Origin: Pseudomonadaceae bacterium UBA836
GTDB taxonomy: Bacteria; Pseudomonadota; Gammaproteobacteria; Pseudomonadales; Pseudomonadaceae
Reading direction: 5' to 3'
NCBI GenBank assembly: GCA_002296055.1
Contig: DBHE01000209.1
Coordinates: forward strand, 1 to 13,774
DNA length: 13,774 bases
The translations under genes and the position numbers were made by a program. Shown here in pieces: positions 1 to 6,465 of this stretch. Position 1 is the stretch's first letter, and every line of letters begins with the position of its first letter. A model generated the notes under the pieces. The model searched no databases. It worked only from the letters and a program-made list of their open reading frames with translations, and had not been told where the DNA came from.

Positions 1-762
1 AACAACGAGGGCAACCTGAAGTGGCAGACCCTGTCGCGCAACCAGGACAACCTGAACAACGCCATCAGCCGCGCGCCGTCTGGCATGTTCAACTCGGCCT
101 GTTCGCTGGCACCGGTCATGATCTTCCTGGATGACCACAAGGCCGAAACCCTGCAGCGCGCAACCGCCGCCGTGGAAGAGTTCGCTGCCGAGCACAACAC
201 CGACGACATGCAGTTCCTGCTGGCGGCCGGTAACGCCGGTATCGAAGCGGCTACCAACGTAGTGATTGAAGCGTCCCAGACCAAGATGCTGTTGACCGTG
301 TACGCGGTCGTTATCCTGATGTGTCTGGTGACCTTCCGCTCGATCCGTGCGGTGCTCTGTATCATCATTCCGCTGGCACTGACCTCGGTACTGGCCAACG
401 CACTGATGGCCTTCCTTGGCATTGGTGTGAAAGTCGCAACCCTGCCGGTAATCGCGCTGGGTGTGGGTATTGGTGTTGACTACGGCATCTATATCTACAG
501 CCGACTGGAGACCTACCTGCGTCAGGGCCTGCCGCTGCAGGAAGCCTACTATGAAACCCTGAAGACCACAGGTAAGGCTGTGACCTTCACCGGCTTCACC
601 CTGGCTATCGGCGTAGCGACCTGGATCTTCTCGGCCATCAAGTTCCAGGCTGACATGGGCATTCTGCTGACCTTCATGTTCCTGTGGAATATGTTCGGCG
701 CCCTGTGGCTGCTGCCTGCACTGGCGCGCTTCCTGATCCGTCCGGACAAGCTGCGTAGCTGA
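1..762 (+). CDS. RND/MMPL superfamily transporter, C-terminal part (5' end outside window)
   Basis: The frame is open from base 1 and ends at a TGA at 760-762, giving 253 visible residues of a larger protein; the first ATG (85) is internal. The fragment begins with a soluble, periplasmic-looking segment (about residues 1-93). It then has about five hydrophobic helices near 96-112, 117-142, 147-167, 196-213 and 219-247. The motif GVGIGVDYG at about 154-162, with an acidic residue inside a membrane segment, is typical of the second membrane half of RND/MMPL exporters, which use proton flux to move lipophilic substrates. The helix arrangement fits the C-terminal half of a roughly 750-850 residue inner-membrane protein. 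Substrate cannot be read from this part. A terminator follows 15 bases after the stop, so it is the last gene of its transcript. Confidence 0.85.
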   Translation, partial: NNEGNLKWQTLSRNQDNLNNAISRAPSGMFNSACSLAPVMIFLDDHKAETLQRATAAVEEFAAEHNTDDMQFLLAAGNAGIEAATNVVIEASQTKMLLTVYAVVILMCLVTFRSIRAVLCIIIPLALTSVLANALMAFLGIGVKVATLPVIALGVGIGVDYGIYIYSRLETYLRQGLPLQEAYYETLKTTGKAVTFTGFTLAIGVATWIFSAIKFQADMGILLTFMFLWNMFGALWLLPALARFLIRPDKLRS

Positions 763-776
763 GTGGGTTGATGTAC

Positions 777-804
777 AAAAAAACCGCCTTTGGGCGGTTT
801 TTTT
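777..804. terminator. Bidirectional intrinsic terminator
   Basis: A 12-base arm AAAAAAACCGCC (777-788) pairs perfectly with GGCGGTTTTTTT (793-804) around the loop TTTG. The GC core is flanked by an A-run on one side and a T-run on the other, so it can stop transcription of the transporter (+) and of the convergent serine hydrolase (-), whose stop lies 24 bases away. Confidence 0.93.
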
Positions 805-827
805 GTGGGCGCGTGCCGGGGTACGGG

Positions 828-2045
828 TCAGTCCACCAGCGCACCATTGATAATGGCGCGCAGCTCCTGGCGCACGGCATAGCTGGAGGAGGGGATCAGT
901 TGGGTCATGAACACCATCAGCAAATCTTCTACTGGATCGATGAAGAAGTTGGTGCTGGCCATGCCGCCCCAGCCGTACTCGCCCGTTGAGCCGTTGGTCT
1001 GTGACTTGGCGACGTCGATCTTGACTGAAAAGCCCAGGCCAAAGCCGCTGCCGTCATAGGGCGTCTCGCTGAAGGAGCCGACGGAGACACCCGGCAGGTC
1101 CTGATTGTTGGGCAGGTGGTTCATGCGCATGAATTCCAGCGTCTTGCGACCGATGATGCGTGCGCCGTCCAGCTCGCCACCGTTGGCCAGGGCTTGGGCG
1201 AAGCGGTAGTAGTCGTCGATGGTGGAGACCAGCCCGCCGCCACCGGACAGATAGCCGTGAGCTTTGCTGAAGTTGGAATCCTGCGGGTCGTCCTGCAGGC
1301 TGAAACTGCCGCCGGGCTGGAACTGGTAGCAGGCAGCAAAGCGCGCCAGCTTGTCGGCGGGGACGGTGAAGAAGGTATCCACCATGCCCAGTGGTGCGAA
1401 GATATGGCGCTGGAAGTACTCATCCAGGGTCAGGCCGGATAGTACCTGTACCAGATAGCCGCACACGTCGGTTGCGACAGAGTAGTTCCAGGCGGTGCCG
1501 GGTGAAAACTCCAGTGGTAGGCGGGCCAGATCTTCGATTAACCGATCCAGGGTCAGGCCGGGGCCGCCGTCGAGTTTGAGGCTGCGGTAGGCGGCGTCGA
1601 CGTTGGTGCGGTTCATAAAGCCGTAGGTCAGGCCCGACTGATGGGTGAGCAGATCGCGGATGGTCATCGGCCGTTCGCAGGCGGTAGTCAGTATCTGCGG
1701 GTAGACGCCGGTCTTGTACACGCGCAGGTTGCTCCAGCTGGGGATGTACTTGTGCACCGGATCATCGAGCAGAAAGCGTCCTTGCTCGTAAAGCTGCATC
1801 ACCGCAATGGAGGTGACCGGCTTGGTCATCGAGTAGATGCGGAAGAGGGTGTCGCGCTCGACCGGCAGGCCGCGCTCGACATCGCGCAAACCCTGTGCAT
1901 GGCAGTACACCAGTTCACCGCGGCGGGCGACCAGCGTCAGGGCGCCAGGCAGCTTGCCTGCGTCGATGTAGGCTGATTGCAGATGGGAGCCGATGCGCGA
2001 AATCCGTTCCAGGTCGACGCCGGCGATGCAGTTGCTGTGTGCCAT
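828..2045 (-). CDS. Serine hydrolase, class C beta-lactamase/EstB-like esterase family
   Basis: With the ATG at 2045 the protein has 405 residues, usual for EstB-type carboxylesterases. It carries the penicillin-binding fold signature S72-M-T-K75 (catalytic serine and general-base lysine). Also present are LLTHQSGL (132-139), the second-motif tyrosine Y188-S-V, and a late Y-G-W-G-G motif (357-361) where the third active-site element of this family lies. The family (COG1680) includes esterases, D-aminopeptidases and AmpC. No signal peptide is visible at the N-terminus ([10 protein letters not shown]), so a cytoplasmic esterase is likelier than a periplasmic beta-lactamase. The frame stays open upstream to 2303, but that extension is arginine-rich, unlike the family, and would overlap the divergent gene at 2255, so 2045 is preferred. 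The Shine-Dalgarno match is weak (GGA about 12 bases upstream). Substrate unknown. Confidence 0.85.
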   Translation of the reverse strand: MAHSNCIAGVDLERISRIGSHLQSAYIDAGKLPGALTLVARRGELVYCHAQGLRDVERGLPVERDTLFRIYSMTKPVTSIAVMQLYEQGRFLLDDPVHKYIPSWSNLRVYKTGVYPQILTTACERPMTIRDLLTHQSGLTYGFMNRTNVDAAYRSLKLDGGPGLTLDRLIEDLARLPLEFSPGTAWNYSVATDVCGYLVQVLSGLTLDEYFQRHIFAPLGMVDTFFTVPADKLARFAACYQFQPGGSFSLQDDPQDSNFSKAHGYLSGGGGLVSTIDDYYRFAQALANGGELDGARIIGRKTLEFMRMNHLPNNQDLPGVSVGSFSETPYDGSGFGLGFSVKIDVAKSQTNGSTGEYGWGGMASTNFFIDPVEDLLMVFMTQLIPSSSYAVRQELRAIINGALVD

Positions 2046-2079
2046 GTTTAGAGGTATCCGTGGTGTGCGTGAACCCAGA

Positions 2080-2085
2080 ATAGTA
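2080..2085 (-). promoter_or_regulatory. Candidate -10 box for the serine hydrolase
   Basis: Read on the minus strand the hexamer is TACTAT, 4 of 6 to the sigma70 -10 consensus. A poor -35 (TTCTGT) lies 17 bases upstream. It would give a leader of roughly 30 bases. This is a weak match and is offered only as the best candidate in the spacer. Confidence 0.2.
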
Positions 2086-2114
2086 GCCTGCCAGGTGAGC
2101 TGACAGAAGGCGCA

Positions 2115-2135
2115 GACGGTGGCAAATGCCACGTC
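2115..2135. promoter_or_regulatory. Inverted repeat in the divergent spacer (possible operator)
   Basis: GTGGCA (2119-2124) and TGCCAC (2127-2132) are perfect inverted copies around AA. The symmetry continues as GAC (2115-2117) and GTC (2133-2135) with one unpaired G. It lies between the divergent start codons at 2045 and 2255, as expected for a dimeric regulator site, but no regulator gene is next to it. Confidence 0.35.
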
Positions 2136-2254
2136 ATGCGGGGAGGTGATAGCGGTTACAAAATAAAGTCGCTTTTGCCCCTCGGCGCCTCTTGTGCGGC
2201 GGCGCGGCGCGGAGTAAAAAGCGCGCACCGTAGCGGCCTGAGGATTGCGATGAA

Positions 2255-2632
2255 ATGAGCGACCATTCGCCCTGTCTGAACTGCGGCGCCTGTTGCGCCA
2301 CATTCAGGGTGTCTTTTTACTGGGGAGAAACCGATAGTGCCCCAGGGGGTGACGTACCCACCCACCTTACCGAACAATTAACGCCTTACCGTGCCTGCAT
2401 GCAGGGCACCAATCAGCCCAAGCCGCGTTGTGTCGGCTTGCTGGGAACGGTTGGAGAAGGCGTGCGTTGCAATATTTATGAGCAGCGCCCCAGTCCGTGC
2501 AGGGAGTTTCCCTATCACGGCGAAAACGGCCAGGACAGTCCGGAATGTCAACGCGCCAGAGCCGCCCACGGCTTGCCCCCGTTGCCATCCAACCCGACGC
2601 GTCCGCGACTGATTCCGACGATCGCAGCTTGA
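2255..2632 (+). CDS. YkgJ-family cysteine-cluster protein
   Basis: This is a 125-residue protein with nine cysteines. An N-terminal cluster C7-x-x-C10-G-A-C13-C14 is followed by C48, C59, C72, C82 and C98, including the family block [14 protein letters not shown] (72-85). This pattern defines the YkgJ/UPF0153 family (CxxCxxCC), small soluble proteins presumed to bind zinc or an iron-sulfur cluster; their molecular role is not established. The ATG at 2255 is preceded by GAGGA (2240-2244) at a good spacing of 10 bases, which supports the start; an overlapping ATG at 2250 is out of frame. It stands alone, divergent from the serine hydrolase and convergent with the metallopeptidase gene, so the neighbourhood gives no functional hint. 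Confidence 0.88.
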   Translation: MSDHSPCLNCGACCATFRVSFYWGETDSAPGGDVPTHLTEQLTPYRACMQGTNQPKPRCVGLLGTVGEGVRCNIYEQRPSPCREFPYHGENGQDSPECQRARAAHGLPPLPSNPTRPRLIPTIAA

Positions 2633-2640
2633 GCTGTAGG

Positions 2641-2666
2641 CACGCACGCCGGCCTCGGCGCGCGTG
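2641..2666. terminator. GC-rich hairpin between convergent genes
   Basis: CACGC-A-CGCCG (2641-2651) pairs with CGGCG-C-GCGTG (2656-2666) around GCCT, with one A-C mismatch. It sits between the stop of the YkgJ-type gene (2632) and the stop of the convergent metallopeptidase gene (2670). No T-run follows on either strand, so it would be an atypical terminator or a 3'-end protecting hairpin. Confidence 0.4.
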
Positions 2667-2669
2667 ACG

Positions 2670-3815
2670 TCAGTCGGCGCTAGTGCGCGTGCTGCTATCG
2701 GCAATCAGGGCATGTACCAGGTACAGCTTGCGCAGGCTGTCGACATTGAGCACAAAGGGGTAGATATCGGTCTGCCCCATACTGCGCGCCAGCACGTTCA
2801 GCACGCTGCTGAGCTGCACCCAGCGATTGCAGAAATCCAGAAAGGCCTCGCGCTCGTCTTGACCGAGTGGCAAGGGCGGTAGCTGGCTGCTGTCGAAGGG
2901 CTCGACCTGCATCGCCAGGCTGCCGGGTTGAATGCCAAAGTCCAGCGCGGCGTTCAGGGTATCGGTCATGTGCAGATAGTGCGCCCAGGTTTCGGCCCAG
3001 TCCTCCCAGGGGTGGGCGCTGGCGTACTGGCTGATGAAATGTTGCTGCCAGTTGCTGACGGGGTGGTCGTAGTGCGTTTTGAGGGCGGCTTGGTAGTCAG
3101 CGCGCTCATCGCCGAACAGCTCGCGGTAGGGCGTCAGCCAGTCGCTGTTTTGCACCAGCCGATCCCAGTAGTAGTGGCCGCTCTCATGGCGAAAGTGGCC
3201 AAGCAGGGTGCGATAGTGTTCGTGCAGTTGCTGGCGGCGCTGCTCGCGGTTGGCGGGGTCTGCTTCGGCGAGATCCAGGGTGATTTCGCCGGCCATGTGT
3301 CCGGTGGTCACCGGTGGGCCGCCAGGCAACTGGCGCAGCAGGTGAAAACCGAGCCCATGCTCGGGGTCCAGCCTGCGTGGCACCACGGGCAGCCCAAGCA
3401 GCACCAGCTGGGCTACCAGCCTGCGTTTGGCTTGCTCCACCTCTAGCCACAGAGCGCCGCTATCGGGCTGGCTGAGGTCGGGGATGGTCAGGTTGAGGTC
3501 ACATGACAGACATAGGCTGGCGTCGCTATCGGCCGGAATCATCCAGTTGCATTGGGCGGGGCCTTTGCGGTTACCGCAGCAGCGCACAGCGCGCGGGCTG
3601 TCCTCTTGGGTCTGCCAGTGCTCTGCGTCGGGCTGCAGGGCCAGCAGCTGGCCTGAGGCCGGCAGATAGCCCAGCTCGGCACCGCAGCGCAGGCAGTGGG
3701 TATTGTCGAAGAATATTGGCTGGCCGCAGCTGCAGCGCTGCAGCAAGCCGTTGGGGTGATAATCGAACAGCTGTTGTCCGCGACTGCGTTGCAGCAGTTG
3801 CTCGAAATAGCTCAC
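2670..3815 (-). CDS. Zinc-ribbon metallopeptidase (putative zinc-binding peptidase, HExxH)
   Basis: This is a 381-residue protein. The N-terminus holds a zinc-ribbon-like region with C28-x-C30 and C41-x-x-C44, then further cysteines at 79, 80, 89, 102 and 105. The C-terminal half carries the zincin motif H210-E-S-G-H214 (two zinc ligands and the catalytic glutamate). The later block W-A-E275-T-W-A-H is a plausible source of the third ligand. This is the layout of the uncharacterised 'putative zinc-binding metallopeptidase' family (zinc-ribbon plus Peptidase_Mx type domain), as I recall it. No signal peptide is seen, so it should be cytoplasmic. It is the third gene of the leftward operon, 18 bases after the alpha-E stop. 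I infer that it trims or removes a peptide made by the upstream ligase. The start is GTG, supported by AGGAGG just upstream. Confidence 0.85.
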   Translation of the reverse strand: MSYFEQLLQRSRGQQLFDYHPNGLLQRCSCGQPIFFDNTHCLRCGAELGYLPASGQLLALQPDAEHWQTQEDSPRAVRCCGNRKGPAQCNWMIPADSDASLCLSCDLNLTIPDLSQPDSGALWLEVEQAKRRLVAQLVLLGLPVVPRRLDPEHGLGFHLLRQLPGGPPVTTGHMAGEITLDLAEADPANREQRRQQLHEHYRTLLGHFRHESGHYYWDRLVQNSDWLTPYRELFGDERADYQAALKTHYDHPVSNWQQHFISQYASAHPWEDWAETWAHYLHMTDTLNAALDFGIQPGSLAMQVEPFDSSQLPPLPLGQDEREAFLDFCNRWVQLSSVLNVLARSMGQTDIYPFVLNVDSLRKLYLVHALIADSSTRTSAD

Positions 3816-3819
3816 GGGG

Positions 3820-3825
3820 CCTCCT
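3820..3825 (-). promoter_or_regulatory. Strong ribosome binding site for a GTG start
   Basis: On the minus strand AGGAGG lies four bases (CCCC) before the GTG at 3815-3813. The perfect Shine-Dalgarno core fixes the start of the metallopeptidase despite its GTG codon and rather short spacing, and gives this gene its own translation signal inside the operon. Confidence 0.75.
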
Positions 3826-3833
3826 GTGCCCGC

Positions 3834-4790
3834 TCAACTGCTGCTCTGCAGCTGCTCCGGGCTGGCGAAATAGGTTTGGCTGATCGCTGCGTGCAGCTCG
3901 TCAAAGTCGATCTGAATCTCATCGACAAAGGCGTGCAGCTCATCGGGCTCGGCGGCCAGCAGGGTTACATCCGGTTTGCTCAGGTTTTGCCGGCAGGTTT
4001 CCACCTCTTGCAGTGCCAGTTCGTGCCTTGGCAGGGTCTGCAGGGCATTGGCCAAGCGTTCCATGCAGCAGGCTACGCTACGCGGGAACAGCCGATCCTG
4101 CAGCAGGAAGCTAAGCACATCCGGGCCACGAATGCGCAACCGAACATGCTGACGATACATCTGATAGCCGGTCAGTGACTTGAGTACGCTCATCCACTGC
4201 AGCGTTTCAAAGGGTTTCAGGTCTTCTGCGCTACGTGGCAACAGGTTGGCCGAGCGTACGTCAATGATGCGCGTGGTCATGTCGGCGCGCTCCAGTTGGC
4301 GCCCGAGCATCAGGAAGGAGCGCACCTGGGTGTAACTCAGGGTGCCCTCAATAAGCCCATTGACGGTTTGGCAGCTGCGGATCACCCGGCCGAGAAAGGC
4401 GTCTCGCCGGCGCGGTGTGATACCCGAGCCCACCTGGTCCTTGACGCTCAGGTACAGCTGGTTAACCTCTTCCCAGATCTCACGCGGGATTACGTCGCGG
4501 GTGGTGCGCAGGTTTTCGCGGGCGGCGGCCAGGGAGCTGAGAATCGAGCCGGAGTAGCGGCGGTCACCGCACATGAACGACAGCACGCTGGCTTCATCGC
4601 GAGTGGGGTAGAGCTCATCGAACAGGGCGTCGTTACCGGTGATGGCGATGATTTCGGCCCAGCCAAGCTTGGTCGAACGAGGCAGGTCGAGCAGCAGGTG
4701 GCTGTTGACGCTCAGCAGGCGAGCGGTGTCTTCGGCGCGCTCCAGGTAGCGGGCCATCCAGTAAATATTTTCGGCTACACGTGAAAGCAT
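3834..4790 (-). CDS. Stand-alone alpha-E domain protein (DUF403)
   Basis: This is a 318-residue, mostly alpha-helical protein that begins with the family signature L-S-R-V-A-E-N-I-Y-W-M-A-R-Y-L-E-R-A-E (2-20). A second, internal repeat-like motif G-R-Q-L-E-R-A-D lies at 163-170, and A-R-E-N-L-R at 90-95. Alpha-E (DUF403) is found almost only beside, or fused to, circularly permuted ATP-grasp enzymes and is predicted to work with them; its chemistry is unknown. The gene follows the ATP-grasp gene with only three bases between stop and start (TGA-CTC-ATG). A GGGA about ten bases before the ATG lies within the upstream gene, so the two are probably translationally coupled and made in fixed ratio. 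A fused version of the same pair is present at 9842-12427. Confidence 0.93.
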   Translation of the reverse strand: MLSRVAENIYWMARYLERAEDTARLLSVNSHLLLDLPRSTKLGWAEIIAITGNDALFDELYPTRDEASVLSFMCGDRRYSGSILSSLAAARENLRTTRDVIPREIWEEVNQLYLSVKDQVGSGITPRRRDAFLGRVIRSCQTVNGLIEGTLSYTQVRSFLMLGRQLERADMTTRIIDVRSANLLPRSAEDLKPFETLQWMSVLKSLTGYQMYRQHVRLRIRGPDVLSFLLQDRLFPRSVACCMERLANALQTLPRHELALQEVETCRQNLSKPDVTLLAAEPDELHAFVDEIQIDFDELHAAISQTYFASPEQLQSSS

Positions 4791-4793
4791 GAG

Positions 4794-6248
4794 TCAGTTC
4801 CCTGCCAGGTCAACGATCCAGGTGTCTTTGCTGCCGCCGCCCTGCGAGGAGTTGACGACCAGCGAACCTTTGGTAAGTGCGACCCGGGTCAGGCCGCCGG
4901 TAGTAACCCAGGTGGATTCTCCAGACAGGATAAAGGGCCGCAGGTCCACGTGGCGCGGCTCCATGCTGTTGCCGCACAGCGTTGGCGAGGTGGACAGGCT
5001 GAGTGTCGGCTGCGCCATGTAATTGCGAGGGTCGGCTTTGATCAATTCGGCAAAGGTGTCGCGTTCCTTTTTAGTCGCATGCGGGCCGATCAGCATGCCG
5101 TAGCCGCCCGATTCGTTAGCCGGCTTGACCACCAGCTTATCGAGGTTGTCGAGTACGTACTTGCGGTCATCGTCGAACATGCACAGGTAACTCGGCACGT
5201 TCGGCAGCAGCGGCTCCTGGCCCAGATAGTATTCGATGATCTTGGGTACAAAGGCGTAGATCACCTTGTCGTCTGCCACGCCGGCACCCGGTGCGTTGGC
5301 CAGTGCCACGTTGCCCTTACGCCAGGCGCGCATCAGGCCGTGTACGCCGAGCATGGAGTCGGGGTTGAATACCTCGGGGTCGATGAACATGTCATCAACG
5401 CGGCGGTAGATCACGTCCACCCGCGCCAGCCCGTCGATCTTGCGCATGTAGACGCAGTCGTCGTCACCTACTACCAGGTCTGTGCCCTCGACCAGTTGCA
5501 CACCCATCTGCTGGGCCAGATAGGAGTGCTCGTAGTAGGCGGAGTTGTAGATGCCGGGAGTCAGGATAACGATGCAGGGGTCGTCGCCGGGGCGCGGCGA
5601 CAGCGAGGCGAGCGTGTCATACAGCTGGGCGGTGTAGTCGTCGACCGGCTGGATCAGCCCGGTGGCAAACAGGTCGGGCATAACCCGTTTGGTCACGTTG
5701 CGGTTTTCCAGCATGTAGGACACGCCGGAGGGGACGCGCAGGTTGTCTTCCAAAACGTAGAGCGTACCGTCCTTGTCACGCACGAGATCTGAGCCGCAGA
5801 TGTGGGCCCAGACGTTATGCGGGGTAGAGATGCCGACGCACTGCGGCCGGAAGTTAACCGACTGGGCCAGGACTTCCTTGGGCACCACGCCATCCTTGAC
5901 GATTTTCTGGTCGTGGTAGAGGTCGTCGATAAACATGTTCAGCGCCTGTACGCGCTGCTTGAGCCCGGCGTCGGTCTTCTGCCACTCGGCCAGCGGGATG
6001 ATGCGCGGCACGATGTCGAAGGGCCAGGCCCGGTCGATCATGTTGCCTTCGGTGTACACGGTAAAGGTGATGCCCATCAGCTGGATGGCTACCTCGGCCG
6101 CGGTCTTGTGCTCGTTCAGCTCGCGGGCGTCGAGATTGGCGAGATACTGGCACAACAGCTCGGCCTCCGCGCGGGGCTGTCCCGGTGCCTTGATGAGTTC
6201 GTCGTAAAAGCCCTTCGAAGTGTAATCGTCCCAGTTTACTTTACTCAT
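4794..6248 (-). CDS. Circularly permuted ATP-grasp enzyme (stand-alone)
   Basis: This is a 484-residue protein of the circularly permuted type 2 ATP-grasp family (DUF404/DUF407, COG2308), predicted to join a carboxylate to an amine using ATP. Visible blocks are G-S-D-L-V-R-D (152-158), the acidic/metal-type motif Y-V-L-E167-D168-N169-L-R171-V-P-S-G (164-175), and L-V-E-G-T-D-L (252-258). Further on are the nucleotide-binding-like V-V-K375-P-A-N-E-S-G-G-Y-G (373-384), H-V-D-L-R-P-F (433-439), and a C-terminal S-Q-G-G-G-S-K-D-T-W (468-477). All these elements look intact, so the enzyme should be active. It is the first gene of the leftward operon, divergent from the transglutaminase-amidoligase gene and coupled to alpha-E. 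The upstream Shine-Dalgarno is weak. The acceptor and donor substrates are unknown. Confidence 0.93.
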   Translation of the reverse strand: MSKVNWDDYTSKGFYDELIKAPGQPRAEAELLCQYLANLDARELNEHKTAAEVAIQLMGITFTVYTEGNMIDRAWPFDIVPRIIPLAEWQKTDAGLKQRVQALNMFIDDLYHDQKIVKDGVVPKEVLAQSVNFRPQCVGISTPHNVWAHICGSDLVRDKDGTLYVLEDNLRVPSGVSYMLENRNVTKRVMPDLFATGLIQPVDDYTAQLYDTLASLSPRPGDDPCIVILTPGIYNSAYYEHSYLAQQMGVQLVEGTDLVVGDDDCVYMRKIDGLARVDVIYRRVDDMFIDPEVFNPDSMLGVHGLMRAWRKGNVALANAPGAGVADDKVIYAFVPKIIEYYLGQEPLLPNVPSYLCMFDDDRKYVLDNLDKLVVKPANESGGYGMLIGPHATKKERDTFAELIKADPRNYMAQPTLSLSTSPTLCGNSMEPRHVDLRPFILSGESTWVTTGGLTRVALTKGSLVVNSSQGGGSKDTWIVDLAGN

Positions 6249-6394
6249 TCAGCTACTCTATTCGCCAGGGAAAGGTTGGTGTGCAACCTGCAATTGCCAT
6301 ACCAGACGCACTGGATCGGGGCACGGTCCTGTTCAGCGCGTTGTTACAGGCGGCAGCGAAGATTGTCACCCACCTGTGTTAAAGGTTGAGTATC

Positions 6395-6412
6395 GCTGTG
6401 CCTTGGCACAGC
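6395..6412. promoter_or_regulatory. Perfect 18-base dyad in the divergent operon spacer (candidate operator)
   Basis: GCTGTGCC (6395-6402) and GGCACAGC (6405-6412) are exact inverted copies around TT. The dyad lies in the 217-base spacer between the divergent starts at 6248 and 6466. A -35-like TTGTCA (6363-6368) lies upstream on the plus strand, but its -10 partner is poor (GAGTAT at 6388-6393, spacing 19). A dimeric regulator bound here could control both operons; a short RNA hairpin in the rightward leader is the alternative. Confidence 0.5.
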
Positions 6413-6465
6413 CATTGCTTCTACTGTCGCGGGCACGGCCGCACACTTGATCGGGATCATCTGTC

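Noticed and set aside
2046..2303. In-frame N-terminal extension of the serine hydrolase to 2303
   Set aside because: The extra 86 residues are arginine-rich, low in family character, and would overlap the well-supported YkgJ-type gene on the other strand; 2045 gives the usual family length.
4950..6389. Plus-strand open frames of 280 and 195 codons opposite the stand-alone ATP-grasp gene
   Set aside because: They are rich in repetitive V, H and G residues typical of antisense translation and overlap a gene with clear conserved motifs.
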